A DNA stretch of 64,000 nt from a bacterium (GCA_029580855.1 JAKPQH010000137.1:62001-126000), one strand, 5' to 3'. Counted from the stretch's first letter, positions 38,638 to 47,936 are shown. A program made the numbers and translations. Notes: generated by a model not told the origin, from the letters alone.

Positions 38638-40242
38638 ATGGACTTCGACCTGATCATCGCCAACGGCGCGCTGGTAGATGGAACGGGGCAGCCCCCGCGT
38701 CCGGCGGATGTCGGGATCAGCGGCGGGCGGATCGCCGCCATCGCCGACCTCACGTCGGCCGCGGCCGCCGCACGGCTGGACGCCTCGGGGTGCGTCGTCA
38801 GTCCGGGCTTCATCGACATCCACAATCACTCCGACATCGCGCTCCTCGCCGACGGGCGGGCGGAGAGCATGATCCGTCAAGGCGTCACCACCCAGGTGAC
38901 CGGCAACTGCGGCCTGACGGCGGCGCCGGTCCACGACGGCGTCCGCACGGACCTCGTGCGCACGCTGGCCGGTCTGGAGTACGGGCAACCCTGGCCCTGG
39001 AACAGCTTCGGCCAGTTCCTGCAGGCGCTGCGCGCGGCGCCGAAAGCGACGCACGTGGCCCCGCTGGTCGGGCACGGCGCCATCCGCGCGTGTGCCATGG
39101 GCTTCGCCGATCGCGCGCCCACCCGAGGCGAACAGGACGTCATGCGGCGCCTGGCCGTCGAGGCCATGGAGGCGGGCGCCTTCGGTATGTCGTCGGGTCT
39201 GGTCTATCCGCCGGGGCTCTACTGCGCAACCGACGAGCTGGTGGACCTGTGCCGCGTCGTGGCGCGGCACGATGGCATCTACGCTTCCCACGTTCGCGGC
39301 GAGGCGAACCCGGTGGTGGAGTCGGTGCGGGAGGCGCTGCGGATCGCGCGCGAGGCGGACGTGCCGGTGGAGATCTCGCACCACAAGGCGGCGGGACGCG
39401 AAAACTGGGGCAAGGTGCGGACCACTTATGCCATGATTGCAGAGGCGGCCCGGACCCGGGACGTGACCTACGATATCTACCCGTACACCGCGGGCAGCGC
39501 CGCTCTCAGCCAGCTCGTGCCGCCTTGGGCCCACGCGGGGGGAGCCGAAGCGATGCTGGCCCGCCTGCGCGATCCCGGGGTCCGGCCGAAGATCCACCAC
39601 GACGTGATCCACGGGACGCCGGAGTGGAACAACTTCTTTGTCATCGACTGGCGGGACATCCGGTTGGCCTACATCCACACCGAACCCCACCGATGGATGA
39701 CGGGGCTCTCGGTGCATGCGGCGGCCGAGAAGCTCGGCCGCGAGCCGGTGGATCTCGCCCTGGATCTCATCGTCGAGGATGGGAACCGGACGACCATGGT
39801 GAACTTCGTCATGGCCGAGGAGGACGTGAACTTCCTCTTGCCCAAGCCGGAATCCATCATCGGCTCCGACGGTTGGTCCATCAGTCCGGGCGGCCCGACG
39901 GCGGAAGGCCGGCCGCACCCGCGTTCGTACGGCGCCTTCGCGCGCGTCCTGGGGAAGTACGTCCGCGAGGATCGCCTCCTGTCCCTGGAGCAAGCCGTCC
40001 ACAAGATGACGGGGAAACCGGCACGGAAGCTCCGGCTGGCCCGCCGGGGCGAGCTGCGGGAAGGCTTTTTCGCCGACGTGGTGGTCTTCGATCCGGCCGC
40101 GATCCGGGACCGCGCGACGTTCGAGAATCCGCATCAGTTTGCCGAGGGCGTCCGCTGGGTCATCGTGGACGGCCACATCGCGCTGGATCGCGGCCTCCTG
40201 TCCGACCGACTCGTCGGCCAGGTGCTGACGCCCGCGCCGTAA
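38638..40242 (+). CDS. N-acyl-D-amino-acid deacylase / D-aminoacylase family amidohydrolase
   Basis: DLIIANGALVDGTGQPPRPADVGISGGRIAAI...VVSPGFIDIHNHSD...GVTTQVTGNCG...EISHHKAAGRENWGK...IIGSDG...RPHPRSYGAFARVLGKYVRE. Confidence 0.94.
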   Translation: MDFDLIIANGALVDGTGQPPRPADVGISGGRIAAIADLTSAAAAARLDASGCVVSPGFIDIHNHSDIALLADGRAESMIRQGVTTQVTGNCGLTAAPVHDGVRTDLVRTLAGLEYGQPWPWNSFGQFLQALRAAPKATHVAPLVGHGAIRACAMGFADRAPTRGEQDVMRRLAVEAMEAGAFGMSSGLVYPPGLYCATDELVDLCRVVARHDGIYASHVRGEANPVVESVREALRIAREADVPVEISHHKAAGRENWGKVRTTYAMIAEAARTRDVTYDIYPYTAGSAALSQLVPPWAHAGGAEAMLARLRDPGVRPKIHHDVIHGTPEWNNFFVIDWRDIRLAYIHTEPHRWMTGLSVHAAAEKLGREPVDLALDLIVEDGNRTTMVNFVMAEEDVNFLLPKPESIIGSDGWSISPGGPTAEGRPHPRSYGAFARVLGKYVREDRLLSLEQAVHKMTGKPARKLRLARRGELREGFFADVVVFDPAAIRDRATFENPHQFAEGVRWVIVDGHIALDRGLLSDRLVGQVLTPAP

Positions 40243-40314
40243 CCGCGGATCGGCCACGGCTCCGTGCGTCATTGCCGAATCCAACCCGCCGTAACCCCAA
40301 AGGAGGGAACAGCC

Positions 40315-40926
40315 ATGGAACGTATCCCCATCAACCCGGGTCGCGTGGACTGGTCCGGAGAAAACCCCGGCATGTACCTCAAGGAAGCCCCGGACGGACC
40401 GTTCGTGACGTTGATCAGCTTTTTCCGGGTGGTGCTGTCGCCGCACGGCCGAGGCCACGCGGCGTTTCTCCTTCTGGACCCGTACGGGGACGGCACGGCC
40501 GCCGGCAAGCCCAACCTGTGCATCACGGACAACGAACCGCTGGCGCGGTATCTGCAGAACGACTTCGTCCCCCACTTCGGCGCGTTCCGGGACGCCCGCG
40601 GACTGGCGGGATGCCGGTTCGAGACGGGGTCGCAGTTCGCCGCATCCGGGGACGCGCGCACGACCTATACCGAGCGCTTCCGCGGCTCGAGCGGAGAGGT
40701 CGTCCTGACCTGGGAGCCGTTGACGGAGGCGTTCATGGTGGAGCTGCCCAAGGAAAAATCCGCCACCGGACGGCACGAGATGTTCTCGCTGTTCGTCACC
40801 GCCGGGGGCGCCCGGGCGACCATCGACGGCAAGGGTGTGGCGGGCCGTCCCGTGCCCCGCGACATGGTCGGCAAGCAGACCAGCACGGCGTTCCTGGCTT
40901 TCTCGGAAACGTGGGTCCGCCGGTAA
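40315..40926 (+). CDS. Conserved-looking hypothetical protein
   Basis: MERIPINPGRVDWSGENPGMYLKEAPDGPFVTLISFFRVVLSPHGRGHAAFLLLDPYG...; aaaggaggg upstream. Confidence 0.75.
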   Translation: MERIPINPGRVDWSGENPGMYLKEAPDGPFVTLISFFRVVLSPHGRGHAAFLLLDPYGDGTAAGKPNLCITDNEPLARYLQNDFVPHFGAFRDARGLAGCRFETGSQFAASGDARTTYTERFRGSSGEVVLTWEPLTEAFMVELPKEKSATGRHEMFSLFVTAGGARATIDGKGVAGRPVPRDMVGKQTSTAFLAFSETWVRR

Positions 40927-40970
40927 CCGATTCGGGCGGGTCCGCACACGTGCGACGGAAAGGAGACGGA

Positions 40971-41411
40971 ATGGACGCGAAGAAGATGTCGGAGACGATC
41001 AAGACGAAGAGGCTCGCCAAGAAGGTGACGCTCGCCGAGGTCGCCAAGGCCGTGGGGAAAAGCCCGACGTACGTGGCCGCGGCGCTGACCGGCAATCACC
41101 GCCTGACCGTCGACGAGGCGAAGAAAACGGGGGAGCTGCTCGAACTGGACGCAGAGACCGTCGGCGCGCTCACCAGGTTCCCGGTCCGGACGGATTTCCC
41201 CATCACGACCGACCCGTTCAAGTACCGGCTCCTGGAGATCATCGGCGTCTACGGCGACGCTCTGCGCGAGATGGCCAACGAGATGTTCGGCGACGGCATC
41301 ATGAGCGCCATCGACTTCACCGTCGATATGGAGAAAGTGACCGGCGACCACGGCGAGGATCGCTGCAAGATCACGCTGAACGGGAAGTGGCTGGAGTACA
41401 AGCGCTTTTGA
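40971..41411 (+). CDS. cynS: Cyanate hydratase (cyanase)
   Basis: PTYVAAALTGNHRLTVDEAKKTGELLEL; FPITTDPFKYRLLEIIGVYGDALREMANEMFGDGIMSAIDFTVDMEKV...KITLNGKWLEYKRF; Arg/Glu of the YRxxE segment and Ser of GDGIxSAI present. Confidence 0.93.
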   Translation: MDAKKMSETIKTKRLAKKVTLAEVAKAVGKSPTYVAAALTGNHRLTVDEAKKTGELLELDAETVGALTRFPVRTDFPITTDPFKYRLLEIIGVYGDALREMANEMFGDGIMSAIDFTVDMEKVTGDHGEDRCKITLNGKWLEYKRF

Positions 41412-41428
41412 CGAGCCGAGGAGCGGAC

Positions 41429-42106
41429 ATGACAGCGCTGGAGGAGGCCATCGCCGAGGGGCAGGCGTCCCTGACCGAGCACGCCGCGAAACGGTTTCTG
41501 GCGGGCTACGGCATCCCGATCCCCCGGGAAGCGCTCGTCTCCGGTGCGGAGGCGGCCGCGGACGCCGCCGCCCGCATCGGTTTTCCGGTGGTCGTGAAAG
41601 CCTCGGGGGCGCGCTTGCAGCACAAGACCGAGGTGGGGGGCATCGCGCTGCACCTGCGGAGCGCGGAGGAGGTTCTCCGGGAGAGCCGCCGCCTGGCGGC
41701 GCTCCCCGGGTGCGAGGGTTTGCTCGTCGCGGAGATGGTGCGGGGGGATCGCGAGCTGGCCTGCGGGCTGACCCGCGACCCGCAGTTCGGACCGTGCGTG
41801 ATGGTCGGCGTGGGGGGGGTCCTCACCGAGGCGCTGGCGGACGCGGTATTTCGTGTGGCTCCGCTCACCCCGCCGGACGCCCAGGAGATGCTCCGGGAGA
41901 TCCGTGCGGCAAAACTCCTCGGGCCTTTTCGCGGAGAGGCCGCCGCGGACCGCGAGGCGCTGGCCGCCATCCTGATCGCGCTGGGCGAGATCGGCCTGCG
42001 CCACCCCGAGATTCGCGAGATCGACCTGAACCCCGTCAAGATCCGGCCGGACGGCGCCCCCGTCGCCGTGGACGCGCTCATCGGCCTCGCACCGCGGTGC
42101 GGGTGA
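41429..42106 (+). CDS. ATP-grasp acyl/acetyl-CoA synthetase (ADP-forming) beta-type subunit
   Basis: LTEHAAKRFLAGYGIPIPREALV...FPVVVKASGARLQHKTEVGGIALHL...VMVGVGGVLTEALADAVFRVAPLTPPDAQEMLREIRAAKLL...EIDLNPVKIRPDG. Confidence 0.92.
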   Translation: MTALEEAIAEGQASLTEHAAKRFLAGYGIPIPREALVSGAEAAADAAARIGFPVVVKASGARLQHKTEVGGIALHLRSAEEVLRESRRLAALPGCEGLLVAEMVRGDRELACGLTRDPQFGPCVMVGVGGVLTEALADAVFRVAPLTPPDAQEMLREIRAAKLLGPFRGEAAADREALAAILIALGEIGLRHPEIREIDLNPVKIRPDGAPVAVDALIGLAPRCG

Positions 42107-42146
42107 CGGCGCGTTGGAGAACCGTGACCGTTCGAGGAGGCTCGAG

Positions 42147-43550
42147 ATGGTCGACACCCAGGGCGGCCTGACCCCGTTCTTCGAGCCGAGGAGCGTGGCG
42201 ATCGTCGGGGCGTCCGCCGTGCCGGGGAAGGCCGGCCATGAATTGATCCGGAACATCCAGGCCAACGGCTATCCCGGACGCCTCCACCCCGTGAATCCGA
42301 AGGGCGGGGAAATTCTCGGCCTTCCCGTCTCGGCGTCCATCGCGGGCCTCCCCGACGGGGTGGACCTGGCGCTGGTGGTCCTGCCGGCCGAGGGCACGCC
42401 GGCGGCCGTTCGCCAATGCGCGGCCAGGGGCATCCGTCACATCGTCCTCATGGCCGGCGGCTTTGCGGAGGTCGACGACGCGGGAACACGCATCCAGCAC
42501 GAACTGATCGAGATCGTGCGCGAGACCGGGGTGCGCCTCATGGGCCCTAACATCTCGGGCCATACCTCGACGCCGGCTGCGTTCACCTCGGCCTTCTTCC
42601 CGCTGGGGAGGATCCGGCGCGGGACGGTGTCCATCGTGGCGCAAACCGGAAACTTCGCCACGCACACGATGAAGTACATCCTGAGCGCGGAGCACTACGG
42701 CGTTTGCCGGGTGATCGGTCTCGGAAACAAAGTGGACATCGACGAGACCGATGCGCTGGAGTACCTGGCGGACGACCCCGAGACGGCCGCCATCCTGCTC
42801 TACCTGGAGAGCTTCAAGCGGCCGGCGCGGTTTCTCGAGGTCGCCCGCGCCGTGACCAGACGAAAGCCCGTCGTGGCCTTGAAGAGCGGCGCCACCGAGG
42901 CGGGCCGGCAGGCGGCCGTCGCCCACACCGCGGCCCTGGCTTCCGAGGACCGCGTGGTGGACGGCCTGTTGCGCCAGGCGGGGATCGTGCGGGTCGCCGA
43001 CTATACGCACCTCCTCATCGCCCTGAAGGCGTTGTCCATGCTCCCGCTGCCGGCCGGCAATCGCCTGAGCTTCCTGGCGCCCTCGGGCGCCCTGCTCGTC
43101 GTCCTGTCCGACCTGTGCGTGCGACTCGGGCTGGAGGTCCCGCCGCTCCTCCCCGAGAACGTGCGGCGCTTGCAGGACATCAGCCCGCCGTACATCCGGA
43201 TGCGGAACCCCGTGGACATCTGGGCCGCCGCCACGGTCCGCGGCGTCGAGTTCGGCTACCGGGAAGGTACGGAGGCCGTCCTCCGCGATCCCAACATCGA
43301 CGCCGTCGTTCCCGTGTTGATGCTGACCAAAGAGATCGGGGTGCCGTCGTTCGATTTCCTTCTCGACCTTCGCGCCCGGTATCCTCAGAAGCCGATCCTC
43401 GTCGGCTTCAGCGGAGACAAGGACTGCATGGAGCAGTGCAAGGCGTACCTCGAGCCGCGGGGCATGCCGACCTTCTCCGAGATCGAGTATCCCTTTATCG
43501 CGCTGTCCATCCTGGTCCGCTGCGCTCGAGCCATGGCCCGAGCGCGCTGA
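42147..43550 (+). CDS. Acyl/acetyl-CoA synthetase (ADP-forming) alpha-type subunit
   Basis: FEPRSVAIVGASAVPGKAGHELIRNIQANGYPGRLHPVNPKGGEILGLPV...GPNISGH...SIVAQTGNFATHTMKY. Confidence 0.92.
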   Translation: MVDTQGGLTPFFEPRSVAIVGASAVPGKAGHELIRNIQANGYPGRLHPVNPKGGEILGLPVSASIAGLPDGVDLALVVLPAEGTPAAVRQCAARGIRHIVLMAGGFAEVDDAGTRIQHELIEIVRETGVRLMGPNISGHTSTPAAFTSAFFPLGRIRRGTVSIVAQTGNFATHTMKYILSAEHYGVCRVIGLGNKVDIDETDALEYLADDPETAAILLYLESFKRPARFLEVARAVTRRKPVVALKSGATEAGRQAAVAHTAALASEDRVVDGLLRQAGIVRVADYTHLLIALKALSMLPLPAGNRLSFLAPSGALLVVLSDLCVRLGLEVPPLLPENVRRLQDISPPYIRMRNPVDIWAAATVRGVEFGYREGTEAVLRDPNIDAVVPVLMLTKEIGVPSFDFLLDLRARYPQKPILVGFSGDKDCMEQCKAYLEPRGMPTFSEIEYPFIALSILVRCARAMARAR

Positions 43551-43639
43551 TCCGCCTGGCGTCACCCGCGGCCGTCGCGTCCGACGACCGACGTTGCCTC
43601 GACAACCGGACGATAGCCGCCGGTCTCGGTGTCATGTTC

Positions 43640-43667
43640 TTGCCTGGCTGGAGAACCCGCGTATAAT
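43640..43667 (+). promoter_or_regulatory. Putative sigma70-like promoter of the NHL-repeat gene
   Basis: TTGCCT - 16 nt - TATAAT about 75 nt upstream of 43742. Confidence 0.5.
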
Positions 43668-43741
43668 GCGTTACCGCGGTCCGCTGCCGAGGCGGCGGCG
43701 ACGGCTTTTATTTCCCGCATGACGACAGGAGGCACACGGCG

Positions 43742-44716
43742 ATGGCGGTGGTTCCGAAGTTCAAGGTGCTCGAAGGGTGGGAGAAGCTGCCCCCGGGGTA
43801 CGTCCACAAGGACGTGGACGGCGTGGCGACCGACTCCAAGGATAACGTCTACCTGATGACCCGGATGGACGCCCGGCTCATCGTGTACGACCGCGAGGGC
43901 AATTTCCTCCGCTCGTGGGGGGAGGGTCTCTTCACGCCCCGGACCCACGGGATCGCCATCGGCCCGGACGACATGGTGTACACCGTGGACGACGGCGATC
44001 ACACGGTCCGGAAGTTCACCCCGGACGGCAAGCAGCTCATGGTGCTCGGCACGCCCGGGACGGCCTCGGATACCGGCTACGACGGCAAGACCCACGGCAG
44101 TGTCCAGCGCGGCGGTCCGCCCTTCAACCGGCCGACCGATGCGGCCGTGGCGGCCGACGGAGAACTGTACGTGTGCGACGGCTACGGCAACGCCCGCGTC
44201 CACCGCTTCCGGGCCGACGGCACCCTGATCCAGTCCTGGGGCGAGCCGGGCAGCGGGCCCGGCCAGTTCCGCCTCCCGCACGGCATCGGGATCGCGCCCG
44301 ACAACCGCGTCTTCGTGACCGACCGGGAGAACGATCGGATCCACATCTACACCCGCGACGGCCAGCTCCTCGACCTGTGGACCCACGTGCAGCGCCCGAC
44401 CGACATCGCTTTCGGCAAGGACGGCTACGTCTACGTGTCGGAGCTCTGGTGGCGCGTGGGCCAGTCGTCGTTCGTCCACGGCAAGATCAAGTGGGACCTG
44501 CCGGGTCGCGTCAGCATCTTCGATCTCCAGGGAAACGTCATCACCCGGTGGGGCGGCGCCGATCGCGAGGCGCCGGGCTACTTCGTGGCGCCCCACACGC
44601 TATGCCTGGATTCCCGCGGCGACCTGTACGTGGGCGAGGTGACCTGGACCTTCGGCGTCTCGCGCGGCGGCGTCCGCGAGGATGCGCATACGTTTCAGAA
44701 GTTTGTCCGGCAGTAG
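43742..44716 (+). CDS. NHL-repeat beta-propeller protein (peptidyl-alpha-hydroxyglycine alpha-amidating-lyase-like)
   Basis: DGVATDSKDNVYLMTR...HGIAIGPDDMVYTVDDGDHTVRKFTPDGK...PTDAAVAADGELYVCDGYGNARVHRF...FRLPHGIGIAPDNRVFVTDRENDRIHIY. Confidence 0.88.
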   Translation: MAVVPKFKVLEGWEKLPPGYVHKDVDGVATDSKDNVYLMTRMDARLIVYDREGNFLRSWGEGLFTPRTHGIAIGPDDMVYTVDDGDHTVRKFTPDGKQLMVLGTPGTASDTGYDGKTHGSVQRGGPPFNRPTDAAVAADGELYVCDGYGNARVHRFRADGTLIQSWGEPGSGPGQFRLPHGIGIAPDNRVFVTDRENDRIHIYTRDGQLLDLWTHVQRPTDIAFGKDGYVYVSELWWRVGQSSFVHGKIKWDLPGRVSIFDLQGNVITRWGGADREAPGYFVAPHTLCLDSRGDLYVGEVTWTFGVSRGGVREDAHTFQKFVRQ

Positions 44717-44795
44717 CAGGCTGCCGCGTACCCAGCCCAGGGGTGGGTACGGGCCCATCTGCGGGCGCCCATCCCTCTGGGTGGGTGTCCCGGCG
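44717..44795 (+). repeat. Post-stop two-hairpin element, copy 1
   Basis: CAGGCTGCCGCGTACCCAGCCCAGGGGTGGGTACGGGCCCATCTGCGGGCGCCCATCCCTCTGGGTGGGTGTCCC; matches the element after the LivK stop at 60682. Confidence 0.7.
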
Positions 44796-45036
44796 TGCGG
44801 CCCGCCGCCGCGCGCCTCGACTTCGCCGGGGGTCCTGAGCCCGGCGAAGGACATCCGATCTTTCTGGGCAGCCCGGGAAGCGGCGAGGACTTGGAAAACC
44901 GATTGGGCACCACCGACGCACGACGGCCTCGGGGCGGCTTGTACCGTCCCGAGGCCGTTTGGTCCGTGGCGCCACGTGCTCGGGCAAAATCGACGCGCTC
45001 GAGGCGAATCCCCCGGCGACTACGGATGCGTGTCCA

Positions 45037-45447
45037 TTACGCGGCCCGGGCAAGCGGACGGTTCTGCTGCTTCCACTTCACGATACCTTCGTTCATGTGC
45101 AGGATCGAGCGGAAGCCAAGCGCCTCCATGGCGATGGTGGCCATGCGGGACCGGTTTCCTGTCCGGCAGTAGACGAGATAGCTCTTGTTCCGGTCCAAGG
45201 CGCGAAGCCTCTTCTCGAAATCTTTGGCCCGGACGTCCAGGTTCACCGCGCCGTCGATATGGCCCTCGGCAAACTCTTCGGGCGTCCGCACATCCAGGAT
45301 GACGAACTCGGCATTGCCGGCTCGCTCCTTGATCAACGCTTGGGCCTTCCCGACCGTCACGTTCGTGACCGCCGACCCGGCCGTGGCCGCCGTGACCAAG
45401 ATCAACGCAAGAAGGGTTGCCCAGACAGTTCGAACCATCCGCTCCAT
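45037..45447 (-). CDS. Exported rhodanese-domain protein
   Basis: VWATLLALILVTAATAGSAV signal; FVILDVRTPEEFAEGHIDGAVNLDV...YLVYCRTGNRSRMATIAMEALGF. Confidence 0.92.
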   Translation of the reverse strand: MERMVRTVWATLLALILVTAATAGSAVTNVTVGKAQALIKERAGNAEFVILDVRTPEEFAEGHIDGAVNLDVRAKDFEKRLRALDRNKSYLVYCRTGNRSRMATIAMEALGFRSILHMNEGIVKWKQQNRPLARAA

Positions 45448-46009
45448 TGACGCCGTCCTCCACCCCAAGAAGGTCGCTTGAGAGCAGTGCGCATCGTTGC
45501 CGCCGCCCCGCCGCCGGCCGCGGCAGCGTGCGCATGGCATTCTACCGCCCCAACGCGCAAAAGAGGAGCCTTGTCGTAGAAATATTACGACGAGCGGCGG
45601 GCGCACGCTGGCCGTGACGCCTGATCATTTCGGCGCGGTCTTGGGGGCCATCGCGACCGCGGAAATCCTGCCAAAAACCACCCCGTTTCGAGCCGCCCAC
45701 GAACCCCGCCTCGGGGTTCGGGCGGTATCCCGTTGCCGGGCGGGATGATCCGCCGGTCGGCGTGCCGGAACCCCGCGGCCGACACCTCGGCGGCCGCCCC
45801 GCCGTATCCCGTGACCACGCTGAGGTCCCCGGGGGAAGACCTCTGCCGGACGGCCATCGGCGCCCGACGGTGCCGGTCTTGGACGACGTGGCGGGCGGCC
45901 TCAGCTTTCCGGACCCGGTCGGCCGCTGTCGTGCGCGGGATCCAACCGCGGGTCGGGGCGCACATGACCGCGCGGCCGGGGGGACACGCGTATCGAGACA
46001 AAACCGATC

Positions 46010-46325
46010 GGCCCCGGAGAAGGCCGGGGTGAAGGCGCAGAACCCCCCCGGCGTCGGCCGTGAGGCGCGCGCGGTGGATACCGAGAATCGTCACCACGGC
46101 GACGAATGCCGTCGGCGTGTTCCCGTCGAGGAGCGGCCGGATGTGCGAAAGGTTTCCCCAGAGCGCGGCGGCCTCGTCGATGAGGTCGGCGTCAGGCTCG
46201 GTCTGGGGTCGAGAGCACACGGGGGCCGGGAGTCCGGGGCCCCGAACGCCGGAGAAGCCGTCCAAGCGGGCGATCTGATCGGTGCGAACGGCCAGCGTCT
46301 CCGCCGCGGGAAGGCGGTCGCTCGG
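46010..46325 (-). pseudogene. Fic/Doc-family (death-on-curing) toxin remnant
   Basis: Hand-extended minus strand: RLPAAETLAVRTDQIARLDGFSGVRGPGLPAPVCSRPQTEPDADLIDEAAALWGNLSHIRPLLDGNTPTAFVAVVTILGIHRARLTADAG; matches Doc layout (DQIARYGG...GVRD.GLLESAL..PQ...AAA....NHPFVDGNKRTAF.A...FL..NG..LTAD) with a degenerate Fic motif. Confidence 0.7.
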
Positions 46326-46476
46326 TTCGCCAGCGGCGTGCAGACCGCGGCGAATTTCCCGCGGACCGGGGCCGCGCCACCCTCCCTTTTCGTTCTCCTG
46401 GTCCAGGTCGAATTGTGATGACAGATCGCGAAATCTCGACCGGCCGGCGCGGGGCGCCTTGCCCGTTTGTCCGGCG

Positions 46477-47637
46477 CTACAATGCTTTCTCCAGGATGGC
46501 GCGGGCGTCCTCGGACCGCACCTGCCGCGGGTTGTTGGCCCACAGGCGCGTCTGCTTCATGGCCTCCTCCACCAAGACGCCGATATGCTCGGGGCGGATG
46601 CCCACCTCGCTCATCCGTTGGGGGATGCCGACGTCCAGCGAGAGCAGCCGGCAGGCCTCCGCACTCTTGGCGGCGGCCGCGCGCGGCGACAGCCCAACGA
46701 CGGGCTCACCCAACGCTTCGGCGATGGCGCCAAACTTGCGGAGATTGCTCAGCGCATTGAATTCCATCCCGTACGGCAGGAGCAAGGAGTTTGCGACCCC
46801 GTGGGTGATCCGGTGCTGCCCCTGCAGCGGATAGGCCAACGCGTGCACGATGTTGGTCCCCGCGTTGCCGATGGCGATGCCGGCGTAGAAGCTGGCCTTG
46901 GCCATGCCCTCCCGCGCAGCAAGGTCGTTCCCGTTGGCCACGGCGGTCCGGAGATGGGTGCCGATCAGCCGGACGGCCTCCAGCGCGTACAGATCGGTCA
47001 TGGGCGACGCGTTCTGCGATGTGTAGGCCTCCACCGCGTGACTCAGCGCGTCCATCCCCGTGGCCGCCGTCACGCCCGGCGGGACGCTGAGCGTCAGCAG
47101 CGGATCGATGATGGCCACGTCGGGAATCGTGTGCGGGCTGACCACGGCCTTCTTCTCCTTGAGCGCCGGAACGTAAAACAGGGAGTTGGGCGTGATCTCG
47201 GCGCCGGTGCCCGACGTCGTGGGAACGAGGATGGCCGGAACGCCGCGCTGCTTGACCAGGCCGATGCCGAAGTAATCCTCCAGCGATCCCGGATTTTTCG
47301 TGAGCACGACGGCCGCCTTCGCGGTGTCCAGGGCGCTCCCGCCGCCGATCCCCACCAGGACATCGCCGCGGTATTCCTTGGCCGCCGCCGCGGCGGCGGT
47401 TACGCTCTGCACCGACGGCTCCGGCTCGACATCGACAAACAGCCTCGCCTCGATCCCCTGGCCCTGCAGGGAAGCCATGAGCCGGTCGGGAATACCGGCC
47501 TTCTGCAGGTTCGGGTCGGCGACGACGAATGCCCGGGACCCGCCCAGTCGTTTCGCCTCCACCCCTACCGTCTCGATCGCACCGCATCCGTAGGAGATCT
47601 GCGCGGGAACTCTGAAGGTCCTCACCGTGCCGGTCAT
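46477..47637 (-). CDS. Iron-containing alcohol dehydrogenase
   Basis: VGIGGGSALDTAKAAVVL; VPTTSGTGAEITPNSLF; ATGMDALSHAVEAYTSQNASPMTDLYA; GNAGTNIVHALAYPLQGQHRITHGVANSLLLPYGMEFN. Confidence 0.95.
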   Translation of the reverse strand: MTGTVRTFRVPAQISYGCGAIETVGVEAKRLGGSRAFVVADPNLQKAGIPDRLMASLQGQGIEARLFVDVEPEPSVQSVTAAAAAAKEYRGDVLVGIGGGSALDTAKAAVVLTKNPGSLEDYFGIGLVKQRGVPAILVPTTSGTGAEITPNSLFYVPALKEKKAVVSPHTIPDVAIIDPLLTLSVPPGVTAATGMDALSHAVEAYTSQNASPMTDLYALEAVRLIGTHLRTAVANGNDLAAREGMAKASFYAGIAIGNAGTNIVHALAYPLQGQHRITHGVANSLLLPYGMEFNALSNLRKFGAIAEALGEPVVGLSPRAAAAKSAEACRLLSLDVGIPQRMSEVGIRPEHIGVLVEEAMKQTRLWANNPRQVRSEDARAILEKAL

Positions 47638-47822
47638 GTTCGTCCTCCCTCTCATCGTCAAGGCGTCGCCGCCCGTCTTATTCGCCGTCTACCCCATGGG
47701 GCGCAACATGGACGCGTCGTGCGGGCGCCGTTTTCCGCGCGGCGGCCCGCCTCGTACCGCGGAATCTTCGCGCACTCTCAACAGCGTGTCAAGACAGACG
47801 TGCCCCACGGGCGAGCCCTTGC

Positions 47823-47851
47823 TTGACATCGGAAGTGCACATGGATATTGT
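47823..47851 (+). promoter_or_regulatory. Putative sigma70-like promoter of mscL
   Basis: TTGACA - 17 nt - TATTGT, ~85 nt upstream of mscL. Confidence 0.5.
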
Positions 47852-47936
47852 TTCGTCGGACGGTAGGCGCGCGGGTGCGAATCACGGCGGTCACCGCGCT
47901 CTCAACAGACCTTGGAGCTCGAAAAGGAGGTTCGCT

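Noticed and set aside
38596-40947. 783-aa minus-strand ORF
   Set aside because: Antisense to the D-aminoacylase-type gene and its neighbour; no recognisable motifs.
38634-40970. Apparent very long N-terminal extension of CynS (925-aa plus-strand ORF)
   Set aside because: Only the last 146 aa are cyanase; upstream translation is an out-of-frame reading of the deacylase and hypothetical genes. An SD and ATG at 40971 define the real start.
46282-47826. 514-aa plus-strand ORF
   Set aside because: Antisense to the iron-containing alcohol dehydrogenase; His/Arg/Gly-rich shadow.
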